Shown here piece after piece: positions 32,885-42,102 of a stretch of DNA of 64,000 nucleotides (the first letter of the stretch is position 1; each line of letters opens with the position of its first letter). The stretch comes from Limnohabitans sp. Jir61 (lineage in GTDB: Bacteria; Pseudomonadota; Gammaproteobacteria; Burkholderiales; Burkholderiaceae_C). The position numbers were made by a program, and so were the translations under genes. The notes under the pieces are model-generated. The model worked only from the letters and a program-made list of their open reading frames with translations, had not been told where the DNA came from and did no database searches. The stretch lies in the NCBI RefSeq assembly GCF_003063545.1, contig NZ_NESD01000003.1, positions 186,001 through 250,000 of the forward strand, read 5' to 3'.

Positions 32885-33622
32885 ATGTTCTTCAAGCCGA
32901 AGTTGTTTCGACACCCTGAATTCAAACTGGGCTTGCTTGAATTAGCGCCTCAGGCACCAGGTGTTGCTGCTTGGGGTTTGATGACGGGCGTGGCGATGGT
33001 CAAGTCAGGCATGAGTGTGTTTGAGTCGCTCTTCATGACGCTGCTGGTGTTTGCCGGTAGTTCGCAGTTGGCATCCATTCCACTCATCGTAGCGGGCGCA
33101 CCTGCTTGGGTGATTTTGGCCACGGGCTTTTGCGTCAATCTGCGCTTTGTGGTGTTCAGTTTGCATTTGCGCCCTTACCTCATTCACTTGCCGCGTTGGG
33201 AGCGCATGACACACGCGTATGTGACAGCAGACATCAGCTACGTGTTGTTCACCCGCCGCTTTCATCAGCCGGGCCACACGCCTGAGCAACTGCTGGCGCA
33301 AGAGGCTTATTTGGCGGGCAGTGACTGTTTGAACTGGAGCAGTTGGATGGTGGCCAGCTTGGTGGGCATTGCGCTGGCGAATTTCATTCCGCCTGCGTGG
33401 GGTTTGGGTTTTGCAGGCATTTTGTGTTTGCTCGGTATTCAGTGCTCGTTGGCCAGTTCGCGCATGCGCATGGTGGCTTCGGCGGTGGCCGGTGTGGCAG
33501 CGGTGATGGCCTATGCCTTGCCACTCAAGCTCAACATCGTGGTGGCCATTGCGATCGCGGTGGTCTTGTGTTTGACGGTTGAGCGTTTCCAACCTCCACC
33601 TGCCAGCGGAGGTCATGCATGA
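32885..33622 (+). CDS. azlC: AzlC family branched-chain amino acid exporter, large subunit
   Basis: A 245-residue membrane protein with about six to seven helices and the AzlC signature (FAGSSQLASIPLIVAGAPAWVIL, then NLRFVVFSLHLRP). Members export branched-chain amino acids or azaleucine together with the small AzlD subunit. It lies 9 bases after fmt without a clear ribosome binding site of its own and overlaps azlD by 4 bases. Confidence 0.92.
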   Translation: MFFKPKLFRHPEFKLGLLELAPQAPGVAAWGLMTGVAMVKSGMSVFESLFMTLLVFAGSSQLASIPLIVAGAPAWVILATGFCVNLRFVVFSLHLRPYLIHLPRWERMTHAYVTADISYVLFTRRFHQPGHTPEQLLAQEAYLAGSDCLNWSSWMVASLVGIALANFIPPAWGLGFAGILCLLGIQCSLASSRMRMVASAVAGVAAVMAYALPLKLNIVVAIAIAVVLCLTVERFQPPPASGGHA

Positions 33623-33966
33623 GCGACATGTTCAATGGTACGGATGCATGGACACTGTGGGTCATCGTGGGGCTGGCCGTGGTGACGGTGGTGTCACGCA
33701 GTTTTTTCTTTATCTCTAGCAAGCCTTGGCAGTTACCGCATTGGGCACAACGGGGTTTGCAATACGCACCCATCGCAGCTTTGTCGGCGGTGGTGGTGCC
33801 AGAGATTGTGATGAGCCAAGGGGAACTGATCACTACTTGGCAAGATGCCCGTTTGTTTGCAGCTGCTGCGGGCGTGGCGATTTACTTTGCCAAGCGCAAT
33901 GTGTTGCTCACTATTTTGGGCGGCATGGCGGTGTACCTGCCGCTGCATTTGGCGCTGGGCTGGTAG
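33619..33966 (+). CDS. azlD: AzlD family branched-chain amino acid exporter, small subunit
   Basis: A 115-residue protein with about four helices, matching AzlD (VSRSFFFISSKPWQLPHWAQRGLQYAPIAALSAVVVPEI). ATGA overlap with azlC shows coupling. It ends 12 bases before the convergent last gene of the sugar-acid operon. Confidence 0.92.
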   Translation: MSDMFNGTDAWTLWVIVGLAVVTVVSRSFFFISSKPWQLPHWAQRGLQYAPIAALSAVVVPEIVMSQGELITTWQDARLFAAAAGVAIYFAKRNVLLTILGGMAVYLPLHLALGW

Positions 33967-33978
33967 CAGCCCAGCTGC

Positions 33979-34731
33979 TTAGTACGTAGAGCGCCCGCCG
34001 GTGATGTCAAACACCGAGCCGGTAGTGAATGAGCAGTCTTCACTCGAGAGCCACGCGATCATGGCGGCAATTTCTTCCACCTCTACAAAGCGGCCCATTG
34101 GAATTTTGCCCAGCATGTAGGCAATGTGCGCCTCGGTCATTTGCGCAAACATGGCGGTACGTGCCACGGCAGGCGCCACGGCATTGACCAACACCCCTTT
34201 AGTGGCCACTTCTTTGGCGAGGGATTTGGTGAGAGCAATCACACCCGCCTTAGACGCGCTGTAGTGGCTGGCGTTGGGGTTGCCTTCTTTGCCGGCGACC
34301 GAAGCGACGTTGATGATGCGGCCCCAGCCACGTGCCGTCATGTGCGGTGTGACGGCGCGGCAGGTGAGGTAAGGCGCAATCAGATTGACCTCAAACACGC
34401 GACGCCATACGTCGGGGTCTAGCTCCCAAGTGGGGGCGTTGCCACCCGTGATGCCAGCGTTGTTGACCAAGATGTCAATGTGTCCGAGGTCTTTGATGGT
34501 TTGTGCAGTGGTGGCAGCCACGGCGGCATCGGAGGTGAGTTCCACCACGTAGCCACTGACAGAGCCGTATTGGCTGAGCGATGCTTTGGCTTCATCTAAT
34601 TTGGCAGCATCAATGTCCCACATCACCACAGCAGCACCTGAACTCAGCAAGCGCTGCGAAGTGGCATAACCAATGCCTTGTGCCCCGCCTGTGACGACGG
34701 CAACGCGACCTTTTAAATCGATTTGGTTCAT
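33979..34731 (-). CDS. SDR family oxidoreductase, last gene of the idonate-type operon
   Basis: A 250-residue classical SDR: TGGAQGIG at ~15-22, NNAG (~92-95), Ser in NVASVAG, and YSASK (Tyr/Lys) for catalysis, C-terminal TGSVFDITGGRS. It is FabG-like; within a sugar-acid cluster such proteins are usually sugar, sugar-acid or 2-keto-3-deoxy-acid dehydrogenases. Its ATG overlaps the stop of the DenD-like gene by 4 bases, suggesting consecutive steps. Exact substrate unknown. Confidence 0.85.
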   Translation of the reverse strand: MNQIDLKGRVAVVTGGAQGIGYATSQRLLSSGAAVVMWDIDAAKLDEAKASLSQYGSVSGYVVELTSDAAVAATTAQTIKDLGHIDILVNNAGITGGNAPTWELDPDVWRRVFEVNLIAPYLTCRAVTPHMTARGWGRIINVASVAGKEGNPNASHYSASKAGVIALTKSLAKEVATKGVLVNAVAPAVARTAMFAQMTEAHIAYMLGKIPMGRFVEVEEIAAMIAWLSSEDCSFTTGSVFDITGGRSTY

Positions 34732-35747
34732 GGGGTGTAGCCTTTCAAAGCGAGTGCTGCATGGGGGGATGCTTGGGTGTCAGCGATGTATTGGCGAATG
34801 ATGTCGTCAAATGATTTTTCTGCGTGTAGCCCAAGTTGGTTGGCGCGTTTGGCGGTGGCGCCTTTGGGCCAACGAGACACGATGCCAGCAATGGTGTCGT
34901 TGCGCTCAAAGCTCACACGCGCACGGGCAGCAGGGCCAGCCACACGTTCGAGAGCGTCCAGCATGTCTTTCACCGTCACATTGAGCGCTGGCAAGTTCAT
35001 GGCGGTGCGACCGCCATAGGCTTCGCGGGTGCATTCGTAAATGGCTATCAGCCCTTCCACCGTCGCGCGGGGTGAAGACACAGGGTGCGACACATCCAAC
35101 GACACCGGGCAGACCGAAGGCTCGCCCGCCAAGGGTTCGCGAATGATGCCGCTGAAGAAAGCGGAAGCCGCACCATTGGGTTTGCCTGGGCGTACGGTGA
35201 CGGTCATCAAGCGGGCGCTTCGGCCATCGATGTAGCCCTTGCGGGTGTAGTCCGCCACCAAATGTTCGCAGATGTGTTTGTGAATGCCATACGAGGTTTG
35301 CGGCGTGGGCAAGGTGTCATCGGCCACACGCTCAGGCATTGGCACTGCGTCGTCGGGACCAAACACAGCCACCGAGCTAGAGAACACCAAACGTGCAGGC
35401 GCTGCCCCACCTTGGTGGCGCGCACGCAAGGCATCGAGCAAGGCGCGTGTGCTGTCTAAGTTGGAGCGCAAGCCCAAATCAAAATCAGCCTCGCATTCGC
35501 CAGATACGGCTGAGGCGAGGTGAAACACGCCATCTACTGCTTCGTGTGCCAAGGCTTGGCAATGGTCAAGCAATGGGCCAGTCTTGACCAACACACGTGG
35601 GTCGGCGGCTAAGTCAGCGGGAGCAGGAAATTGATCGGCCAAGATGATTTGCTCAATCGCTTGGCCTTGCAGTTGCCCACGTGCCAACAGGGTGCGGGCC
35701 AAACGAGATCCAATGAAACCGGCACCGCCAGTGATGAGCAAACGCAT
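34728..35747 (-). CDS. NAD-dependent epimerase/dehydratase-fold protein, DenD (D-erythronate dehydrogenase)-like
   Basis: A 339-residue extended SDR. The NAD site is ITGGAGFIGSRLA; SSSVAVFG and YGIHKH give the catalytic Ser and YxxxK; VRPGKPN and the SGIIREPLAGE stretch are typical of the DenD group, which oxidises D-erythronate to 2-oxo-tetronate. The tetronate kinase/isomerase genes that normally accompany denD are absent, so a related sugar acid may be the substrate here. Linked by overlap to the downstream SDR and 21 bases after the GntR gene. Confidence 0.8.
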   Translation of the reverse strand: MRLLITGGAGFIGSRLARTLLARGQLQGQAIEQIILADQFPAPADLAADPRVLVKTGPLLDHCQALAHEAVDGVFHLASAVSGECEADFDLGLRSNLDSTRALLDALRARHQGGAAPARLVFSSSVAVFGPDDAVPMPERVADDTLPTPQTSYGIHKHICEHLVADYTRKGYIDGRSARLMTVTVRPGKPNGAASAFFSGIIREPLAGEPSVCPVSLDVSHPVSSPRATVEGLIAIYECTREAYGGRTAMNLPALNVTVKDMLDALERVAGPAARARVSFERNDTIAGIVSRWPKGATAKRANQLGLHAEKSFDDIIRQYIADTQASPHAALALKGYTP

Positions 35748-35768
35748 GTTAGAAGTCCTTGTATGAAA

Positions 35769-36536
35769 TCACAAAGTTGCGCGCGCACCGCGTGGGGCAC
35801 GCAACGATGGCGCAGGGTGTGACAGGGATGGCAGTTTTTTCTTTGACACCAGCACCATCTCAATGTCATCGCGCGCGCTGTCAATCAGTTTGAGCACCGC
35901 GCGTTCGGCCTTATCGGGAGAGCGCGCAATCACGGCATCGAGCACCGCGCGGTGCAGCGGCAATGAAATGGCGGGACCGTTTGGCTTGGTGGTGGTGATC
36001 TCAAAGCTGGTGCGAAGCAAAGCGCCAATGGCCTTACTCATTTGCGCCACCATGCGGTTATGACAGGCGCGCAGCAAGCCTTGGTGAAACAACAAATCGT
36101 GCGTCACGTAGTCGCCGCCAAACTCAATGGCGTGCTTCATGCCTGCATAGGCTTGTTCAATGTCGGCCAAGTCTTGTTCAGTGGCGCGTTCTGCGGCTAG
36201 GCGAACGGCGGCGGGTTCGACTACGCGGCGCAGGTCTTGCAAATCGCGCAAAAATTCGCGTGTCAAACCCATCTTGGATTGCCATGCCACCACGTCGGGG
36301 TCAAACCAATTCCATTGTTCGTTGGGCAGCACACGTGTGCCTACCTTGGGGCCGGTACTTACCAAGCCTTTGGCCACCAAGGACTTGATGGCTTCGCGAA
36401 TCACCGTGCGGCTCACGCCATATTCGGTACACAAAATTGTTTCGGGCGGGATAGAGCTACCGGGGGGATAGTGCCCCGACACAATGGCCTCGCCCAACAA
36501 GTCGAGCGTGTGGCCGAGCATGTTTTTTATGGCCAT
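35769..36536 (-). CDS. GntR-family (FadR/FCD subgroup) transcriptional regulator
   Basis: A 255-residue regulator with an N-terminal winged HTH (SGHYPPGSSIPPETILCTEYGVSRTVIREAIKSLVAKGLV) and a C-terminal all-helical FCD ligand domain, whose metal-site residues are suggested by the Asp in THDLLFH and later histidines. The WNWFDPDVVAW linker is common in sugar-acid regulators such as DgoR. Encoded inside the operon, it is the obvious local repressor; its inducer is probably a sugar acid or its keto form. Candidate operators lie upstream of the substrate-binding protein gene and of the divergent dehydratase gene. Confidence 0.9.
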   Translation of the reverse strand: MAIKNMLGHTLDLLGEAIVSGHYPPGSSIPPETILCTEYGVSRTVIREAIKSLVAKGLVSTGPKVGTRVLPNEQWNWFDPDVVAWQSKMGLTREFLRDLQDLRRVVEPAAVRLAAERATEQDLADIEQAYAGMKHAIEFGGDYVTHDLLFHQGLLRACHNRMVAQMSKAIGALLRTSFEITTTKPNGPAISLPLHRAVLDAVIARSPDKAERAVLKLIDSARDDIEMVLVSKKKLPSLSHPAPSLRAPRGARATL

Positions 36537-36538
36537 CT

Positions 36539-36922
36539 TTACCCACGCACAAACAAGGTAACCAAGGGCGTGCTGCCCACTTGACGACTCCAGTGGCCAT
36601 GGACCTTCTCATCAAAGGTGGCATCTGCTGGCAGCAAGTCGGTGGAATAAAAATGTTCGCCTGGACTGAATACGCGAGAGCTGCCATCTTGCAAGCCAAT
36701 CTCCATGTGGCCGCTCAAGATGAACACCCACTGCGCGTGATCGCTGCAATGAAAGGTGCTGCGAAATCCAACCGGGCTGTGACGCAGTTGGTAGCCGCCG
36801 CTGGTCATGAGTTGCGACAAGCGGGCTTGCGGCTTGCCTTCGGTCAACTCGACGGGTTCTTCGCGAAAGCGCGCACAGCCGTCGGTGTCGGTGAAAAGAA
36901 TGGTTTTATGAAATGTGGTCAT
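36539..36922 (-). CDS. Cupin-domain protein
   Basis: A 127-residue single-domain cupin. Histidines and acidic residues in STFHCSDHAQWVFILSGHMEIGL and SPGEHFY form the two cupin motifs, which would hold a metal ion. Small cupins in sugar-acid clusters may act as isomerases, lactonases or ligand sensors; I cannot choose between these. Its ATG overlaps the stop of idnD by 4 bases, and it ends 2 bases before the GntR start. Confidence 0.8.
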   Translation of the reverse strand: MTTFHKTILFTDTDGCARFREEPVELTEGKPQARLSQLMTSGGYQLRHSPVGFRSTFHCSDHAQWVFILSGHMEIGLQDGSSRVFSPGEHFYSTDLLPADATFDEKVHGHWSRQVGSTPLVTLFVRG

Positions 36923-37974
36923 GTACTTACTTTATCCGCGCCAAAGTTGATTTGAACCTTCATGGCTTGGCTTTTGTCGCCAGCCAACTCAAAGGCGTGG
37001 GTGGCTTGATCAAAGTCAATCACATGTGAAATGACAGGGCGACCATCGATCAAACCCTCGTTCAAAAAACGCACCGCCACAGCGAATTCTTCATGGAAGC
37101 GGAAGGTGCCGCGCAGCTCCAACTCTTTGCCCACCAGTTGGTTCAAGGGCAAGGTGGAGTCGCCACCCAAACCGATGCTGACAATGACGCCGCGTGGTGT
37201 CACCACATCTAATCCGCTACGCAGCGCTTTGTCATTGCCCGATGCTTCAAACATCACATCGAAGACGCCTTTGTTGGCAGCAAAGGGCGCCAAGCCGTCG
37301 GGCGAGGTGCTGAGGTTGATGGTTTCATCTGCGCCCATGGCACGGGCGCAGACCAGGGGTGCATCGGCCACGTCCACCGCCACGATGCGCGCAGCACCCG
37401 CGCGGCGTAAGCCTGCAATGAGCAGCACCCCAATCGGGCCACAACCAGTGACCAACACCTGTTTGCCAAACACTGAGCCCGCACGTTGAATGGCATGCAA
37501 GCCCACTGACAAAGGTTCGGCCAAAGCGGCTAACGACAAGCTCAGCGTGTCGTTGAGTTTGTGCGCTTGTGAGGCGTCAATCACCAACGATTCGCGGAAC
37601 GCGCCTTGGATGTGCGGAAAGCGCATGGCGCTGCCGTAAAAGCGCATGTCCAAGCAATGGTTGTGATGCCCTTTTTGGCAGTACTGACATTGACCGCATG
37701 GCCGTGATGGCGAAATGGCAATGCGCTGTCCTGCTGCAATACCTGTGACCGCTGACCCCACGGCGCTGACGATGCCAGAGACTTCATGACCCAACACCAT
37801 CGGCTCTTTGATGCGAACCGTGCCAAAGCCGCCATGACGGAAGTAGTGCAAATCGGAGCCGCATATGCCGCCATAGGCAACACGCACTGCGAGCTGGTGT
37901 GAGCCCAAGGCTTCGGTTTCAAACGTGTCTAAGCGTAGGTCTTCGGGGGCGTGGCAAACAATGGCTTTACTCAT
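36919..37974 (-). CDS. idnD: L-idonate 5-dehydrogenase
   Basis: A 351-residue zinc-dependent medium-chain dehydrogenase. The catalytic zinc ligands are in GGICGSDLHYF, GHEVSG and the AEPLSVGLHA region; the structural zinc cysteines are in PCGQCQYCQKGHHNHC; the NAD(P) site is VTGCGPIGVLL. The DMRFYGSAMRFPHIQGAF stretch and the ELRGTFRFHEEF segment agree well with E. coli IdnD as I recall it. It oxidises L-idonate to 5-keto-D-gluconate. The next enzymes of the route, idnO and gluconokinase, are directly upstream in the same operon. Confidence 0.9.
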   Translation of the reverse strand: MSKAIVCHAPEDLRLDTFETEALGSHQLAVRVAYGGICGSDLHYFRHGGFGTVRIKEPMVLGHEVSGIVSAVGSAVTGIAAGQRIAISPSRPCGQCQYCQKGHHNHCLDMRFYGSAMRFPHIQGAFRESLVIDASQAHKLNDTLSLSLAALAEPLSVGLHAIQRAGSVFGKQVLVTGCGPIGVLLIAGLRRAGAARIVAVDVADAPLVCARAMGADETINLSTSPDGLAPFAANKGVFDVMFEASGNDKALRSGLDVVTPRGVIVSIGLGGDSTLPLNQLVGKELELRGTFRFHEEFAVAVRFLNEGLIDGRPVISHVIDFDQATHAFELAGDKSQAMKVQINFGADKVST

Positions 37975-37984
37975 ATCAATCCTT

Positions 37985-38755
37985 TTACAGCTGCGCTGTC
38001 ACGCCGCCGTCCACATACAGAATGTGTCCGTTCACAAAAGTTGAGGCATCACTGGCCAAGAACACGGCAGCACCTGCCAACTCTTCCACGTCTCCCCAGC
38101 GGCGGCTCGGTGTTCTGTTGGTCAGCCAAGCACTGAAGGTCACGTCATTCACCAGCTTTTCATTCAATTCAGTTTTGAAATACCCAGGGCCAATGCCGTT
38201 GACGTTCAGGCCAAGTGGGCCCCAGTCAATCGCCATGCCTTTGGTCAACATCTTGAGTGCGCCTTTGCTGGCCATGTAGGGCGAAATGCCAGGGCGACCC
38301 AATTCGCTTTGCACCGAACAGATGTTGATGATGCGGCCTTTGTGACGTTTGATCATGTGCTGCGCCACCGCTTGGCCCACGAAGAACACACTGTCCAAGT
38401 TGGTTTGCATCAAGTCATGCCAGTCTTGGTGCGAGAACTCATGCAAAGGCGCGCGGCGTTGGATGCCTGCGTTGTTGATCAAGATGTCGATCGGACCAAT
38501 CTCATGCTCAATGCCATCCACGTTGGCTTTGACGGCGTCTGCGTCGGTCACATCAAAGGCGCGGGTGTGGACGTCGAATCCTTCAGTGCGTAAGGTTTTG
38601 GCGGTGGCTTGCAGCTTGGCATCGTCGCGGCCGTTCAAGACCAAGCTTGCGCCGGCTTGTGCCAAACCTCGTGCGAGCCCTAAGCCAATGCCAGCAGAGG
38701 ATCCGGTGACAAAGGCCACGCGGCCATCAAGGCGAAATGTTTGTGCGGTGATCAT
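37985..38755 (-). CDS. idnO: Gluconate 5-dehydrogenase (5-keto-D-gluconate reductase)
   Basis: A 256-residue SDR with TGSSAGIG, NNAGIQRRAPLHEF (a hallmark of Gno/IdnO-type enzymes), Ser in NICSVQSELGRPG and the YMASK pair. It interconverts 5-keto-D-gluconate and D-gluconate. Between idnD (10 bases downstream) and gluconokinase (4-base overlap), so the step order of the pathway is preserved in the operon. Confidence 0.9.
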   Translation of the reverse strand: MITAQTFRLDGRVAFVTGSSAGIGLGLARGLAQAGASLVLNGRDDAKLQATAKTLRTEGFDVHTRAFDVTDADAVKANVDGIEHEIGPIDILINNAGIQRRAPLHEFSHQDWHDLMQTNLDSVFFVGQAVAQHMIKRHKGRIINICSVQSELGRPGISPYMASKGALKMLTKGMAIDWGPLGLNVNGIGPGYFKTELNEKLVNDVTFSAWLTNRTPSRRWGDVEELAGAAVFLASDASTFVNGHILYVDGGVTAQL

Positions 38756-39261
38756 GCGGGGTTCAAATGCAACTGTTGTTCAATCTGGGCCACCAAATGG
38801 TCAGCTGGCTGAGCAATGTCAAGGCTGAGCACAGCCTCGTCGGGGCTAGGAATTTCTAAAGTATTGAGCTGGCTGGCCAGCAATGTGGGCGGCATGTAGT
38901 GGCCTTGGCGTTGGTTCAAACGTGAGGCCAACAAGGTGGGGTCACCATGCAAGTGGACAAAGCGCACATCGGCGGTGGCTGCACGTAAGCGTTCGCGGTA
39001 CATGTGTTTGAGTGCCGAGCAAGATACAACCAAGCCCTCATCCGCGCCCAGACCCGATAGCCGAGCTGCAATGGCATCGAGCCAATCTGCGCGGTCTGCA
39101 TCTGTCAGGGGTGTGCCCGCCGCCATCAGGGCAACGTTGCGTGGCGGGTGCAGGTCATCACCTTCTAAGAAGGCCACACCAAGGCGCTGCGCCAAGCGCT
39201 GGCCTACGGTGCTTTTGCCGCAACCGCTCACACCCATGATGATGAGGCGAGGAGGTGTCAT
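38752..39261 (-). CDS. gntK: Gluconokinase
   Basis: A 169-residue P-loop kinase (IMGVSGCGKSTVGQRLA) with the gluconokinase blocks FLEGDDLHPPRNVALMAAGTPLTDADR, VVSCSALKHMYRERLR and the GHYMPPTLLASQLNTLE lid. It phosphorylates D-gluconate to 6-phosphogluconate, feeding the pentose phosphate or Entner-Doudoroff route. Two bases after the ABC ATPase stop and overlapping idnO. Confidence 0.95.
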   Translation of the reverse strand: MTPPRLIIMGVSGCGKSTVGQRLAQRLGVAFLEGDDLHPPRNVALMAAGTPLTDADRADWLDAIAARLSGLGADEGLVVSCSALKHMYRERLRAATADVRFVHLHGDPTLLASRLNQRQGHYMPPTLLASQLNTLEIPSPDEAVLSLDIAQPADHLVAQIEQQLHLNPA

Positions 39262-39263
39262 GG

Positions 39264-40319
39264 TCAGAGGCGTTGCTCGGTGGTGCCGTCAAACACGTGG
39301 GCTTTGGCAGCATCAAATTTCAGATACACCGTGTCATTGGGCTGCACTTGCGTGCGTCCGTGCATGACCAAGACGAATTTTTGTTCACCCACTTGCAGCA
39401 GCAACTCGGTCTCAGCGCCTGTGGGCTCGACCACGACCACTTGAGCCGCAATGCCGCTGTCGGCCAACTCCAAGTCGCCAGGGCGTATGCCGTAATGCAC
39501 GCTGGTGCCATCGGCCACTTGCGTCACATCGGGTGGCAAAGGCCACTGCGCGCCCAGTGCAGAGACGCTGCCTTGATGGACGGTGCCTTTGAACACGTTC
39601 ATCGCAGGAGAGCCGATGAACTGCGCCACAAATAAATTACCGGGGTGGTCAAACAATTCAAGCGGAGTGCCGATTTGTTCGACGATGCCATCGTGCATCA
39701 CCACAATGCGATCAGCCATGGTCATGGCTTCGATTTGGTCGTGCGTCACATACACAGTGGTCGTTTTGAGGCGTTGGTGCAGCGCTTTGATTTCGGCACG
39801 CATCGCCACGCGCAGCTTGGCGTCAAGGTTAGACAAGGGTTCGTCAAACAAGAACACTTTGGGGTCACGCACAATCGCGCGGCCCATCGCCACACGTTGA
39901 CGTTGACCGCCCGACAGCTCGCGAGGATAGCGGTCCAGCAATGCGCCCAAGTTCAAGATGCTGGCGGCGTGCGCCACGCGCTCTTCAGTGGTCTTGGCAT
40001 CGGCTTTGCGCAAACGCAATGAGAAGGCCATGTTCTCGCGCACCGTCATATGTGGATACAGCGCGTAGCTTTGGAACACCATTGCGATGTCGCGGTCTTT
40101 GGACTCCAGGTCGTTGATGACGGTGTGGTCAATGCTGATCTCGCCGCCTGAAATTTCTTCTAAACCAGCCAGCATGCGCAATAGCGTGGACTTGCCACAA
40201 CCCGAAGGCCCGACCAGCACCACGAACTCGCCGTTTTGAATTTCAAAGGTGATGCCGTGGATGACCTTGACGTGGTTGCCGTATGTTTTTTGAACGTTAT
40301 TGAATGAAACGGATGCCAT
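39264..40319 (-). CDS. Carbohydrate ABC transporter ATPase (UgpC/MalK type)
   Basis: A 351-residue ABC ATPase with Walker A GPSGCGKST, signature LSGGQRQRVAMGRAI, Walker B VFLFDEPLSNLD and switch VYVTHDQIEAMT. The C-terminal ~110 residues form the OB-fold regulatory domain of MalK-like proteins (YGIRPGDLEL, VVVEPTGAET). It powers the importer made by the next three genes upstream (two permeases, one binding protein). Confidence 0.95.
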   Translation of the reverse strand: MASVSFNNVQKTYGNHVKVIHGITFEIQNGEFVVLVGPSGCGKSTLLRMLAGLEEISGGEISIDHTVINDLESKDRDIAMVFQSYALYPHMTVRENMAFSLRLRKADAKTTEERVAHAASILNLGALLDRYPRELSGGQRQRVAMGRAIVRDPKVFLFDEPLSNLDAKLRVAMRAEIKALHQRLKTTTVYVTHDQIEAMTMADRIVVMHDGIVEQIGTPLELFDHPGNLFVAQFIGSPAMNVFKGTVHQGSVSALGAQWPLPPDVTQVADGTSVHYGIRPGDLELADSGIAAQVVVVEPTGAETELLLQVGEQKFVLVMHGRTQVQPNDTVYLKFDAAKAHVFDGTTEQRL

Positions 40320-40331
40320 CTTTTTTCTTCC

Positions 40332-41174
40332 TTAGCTCTTGACTGCGCCGGCGGTCAGGCCAGACACCATGTAACGTTTGAATGTGTAATAAATTGCAGC
40401 GGGTGGCAGGGCGTAAATCAAACCCGTGGCCATGAGCAACTCCCATGGGGAATCGTCAGCCGACAAGAAGTTGCCCAAGGCCACCGCCAGCGTCACGTCT
40501 TGGTCGTTGGACAACAGCAAGAACGCATAGAGGTATTCGTTCCAAGCCAGTAGCAAGGCATAGGTGCCAACGGCGACCAGCGATGGGACCATCAAGGGCA
40601 AGTAAACCATCCAGAACAACTGCAAGGGTGTTGCACCATCAATGCGTGCGGCTTCGTCCAATTCGTAAGGCAGTTTGTCGCTGGCTTGTTTGAGTACCCA
40701 AATGCAATAAGGCGAAGCGATGGTCACCATGGCCAAGATCAAGGACCATTGGTTGTTCAGCAAGCCATACAAGCCCATGGTTTTGTACATGGGTACGGCC
40801 AAGAATGCGGCAGGGATGAAGTAGGTGAACAAGGCCAAGTTCATCACCGTTTGCCCGCCACGAATTTTCAGACGACTGATGGCAAAGGCCGAGGTGGTGG
40901 CCACCAACAAAGTCAGCGCACCCACTGTCAGCGCAATGATGAACGAATTACCCAGTTGTGCCCAAAAGTGGTCCAAGTAGAAGTGCTGTCTCTTGAAGAC
41001 AATTTCGAAGTTCTGCAGCGTGGGATGTTCTGGCCACAAGGCCCCCGAGGTTGCCGTGTCGCGGGGCGAGATGGCAAACAAGATCATGTGGTAGACCGGA
41101 AACAAGGTCCATAGCAAAACGGGAATGCCAATCAAAAGCAGCTTGGCTTCTGCAGCGATTTTTTTCAAACTCAT
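40332..41174 (-). CDS. Carbohydrate ABC transporter permease (MalG type)
   Basis: A 280-residue permease with six helices and the MalG-type EAA loop (ELDEAARIDGATPLQLFWMVYLPLMVPSLVAVG). Overlaps the MalF-type gene by 4 bases and lies 12 bases before the ATPase gene. By context it imports a sugar acid or related carbohydrate. Confidence 0.93.
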   Translation of the reverse strand: MSLKKIAAEAKLLLIGIPVLLWTLFPVYHMILFAISPRDTATSGALWPEHPTLQNFEIVFKRQHFYLDHFWAQLGNSFIIALTVGALTLLVATTSAFAISRLKIRGGQTVMNLALFTYFIPAAFLAVPMYKTMGLYGLLNNQWSLILAMVTIASPYCIWVLKQASDKLPYELDEAARIDGATPLQLFWMVYLPLMVPSLVAVGTYALLLAWNEYLYAFLLLSNDQDVTLAVALGNFLSADDSPWELLMATGLIYALPPAAIYYTFKRYMVSGLTAGAVKS

Positions 41175-42031
41175 TTCGACAGCCTCTTCATCATGAAGTA
41201 AACCAGGGGCAACACAAACGGCAGTGCGACGACGATGGAGGCCATGGCTAAGTCCACTTGGTCCAAGCGCAGGTAGCGAATGCCCAAGGTGGCCAATACG
41301 TGCGTCATGTCAGCAGGTCCACCGCCTGTGAGCAGGTACACGCTGTTGAAGTCACCCAAGGTCCAAATCATCGACAAGATGGTGGAGGTGAGGTAGAGCG
41401 AGCGCATGGATGGCCATGTGATGAACTTGAACTTTTGCCAGCGTGTGGCGCCGTCTACCGAAGCAGCTTCGTATTGCTCCGTAGGAATGGCCAAACGTGC
41501 TGCCACCAAGATCAGGGTCCAAAACGGCAGCGATTTCCAAATGTGCATGAGCATGGAAAAGCTCAGCGCCAAGGTGGGGTCGTTCAACCAGTTGGGGCCG
41601 TCTAGTCCTGTCCAGCGGAAGATGGCGCTGTTGATGATGCCCCACTCAGGATTGAGCATGAAGCGCACCGACAAGATGGTCGGAATCGACGGCACCGCCC
41701 ATGGCAAGATGAACAAGGCGGCCACAATCTTGACCCACCAGCGCTCCAGCACAAAAAAGCCAGACAGCGCCAGGGCCACCACCATCTTGATGTTGATGGC
41801 GACGACTAAAAACACCAAGGTGTTAACAGCACTGCGAAAGAAAATGGGGTCGTTGAACAAGTCCACATAGCTTTGTGGATGACGTGCTAACCACAGGCCG
41901 TAGCACACGGGGTAGAGCACAAAAATAAAGAACACCGCGATGTAGGGCGCCACCATCAGGCGACCCCAGAATTCCCACGTGCTCAATCGAGCCGTCGGCG
42001 GTGTGAGTGGGTGAACAGCTTGGGTATTCAT
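41171..42031 (-). CDS. Carbohydrate ABC transporter permease (MalF type)
   Basis: A 286-residue permease with six helices and the EAA loop YEAASVDGATRWQKFKFITWPSMRSLYL. First of the two channel genes, 115 bases after the binding-protein gene with a terminator-like hairpin between them. Confidence 0.93.
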   Translation of the reverse strand: MNTQAVHPLTPPTARLSTWEFWGRLMVAPYIAVFFIFVLYPVCYGLWLARHPQSYVDLFNDPIFFRSAVNTLVFLVVAINIKMVVALALSGFFVLERWWVKIVAALFILPWAVPSIPTILSVRFMLNPEWGIINSAIFRWTGLDGPNWLNDPTLALSFSMLMHIWKSLPFWTLILVAARLAIPTEQYEAASVDGATRWQKFKFITWPSMRSLYLTSTILSMIWTLGDFNSVYLLTGGGPADMTHVLATLGIRYLRLDQVDLAMASIVVALPFVLPLVYFMMKRLSK

Positions 42032-42102
42032 GGGCGACAGAAGCCTAAGGGCATGTCTCGCTTGCGCAAGACCGACCCGTTTTAAACAAATAACACGTAG
42101 GG

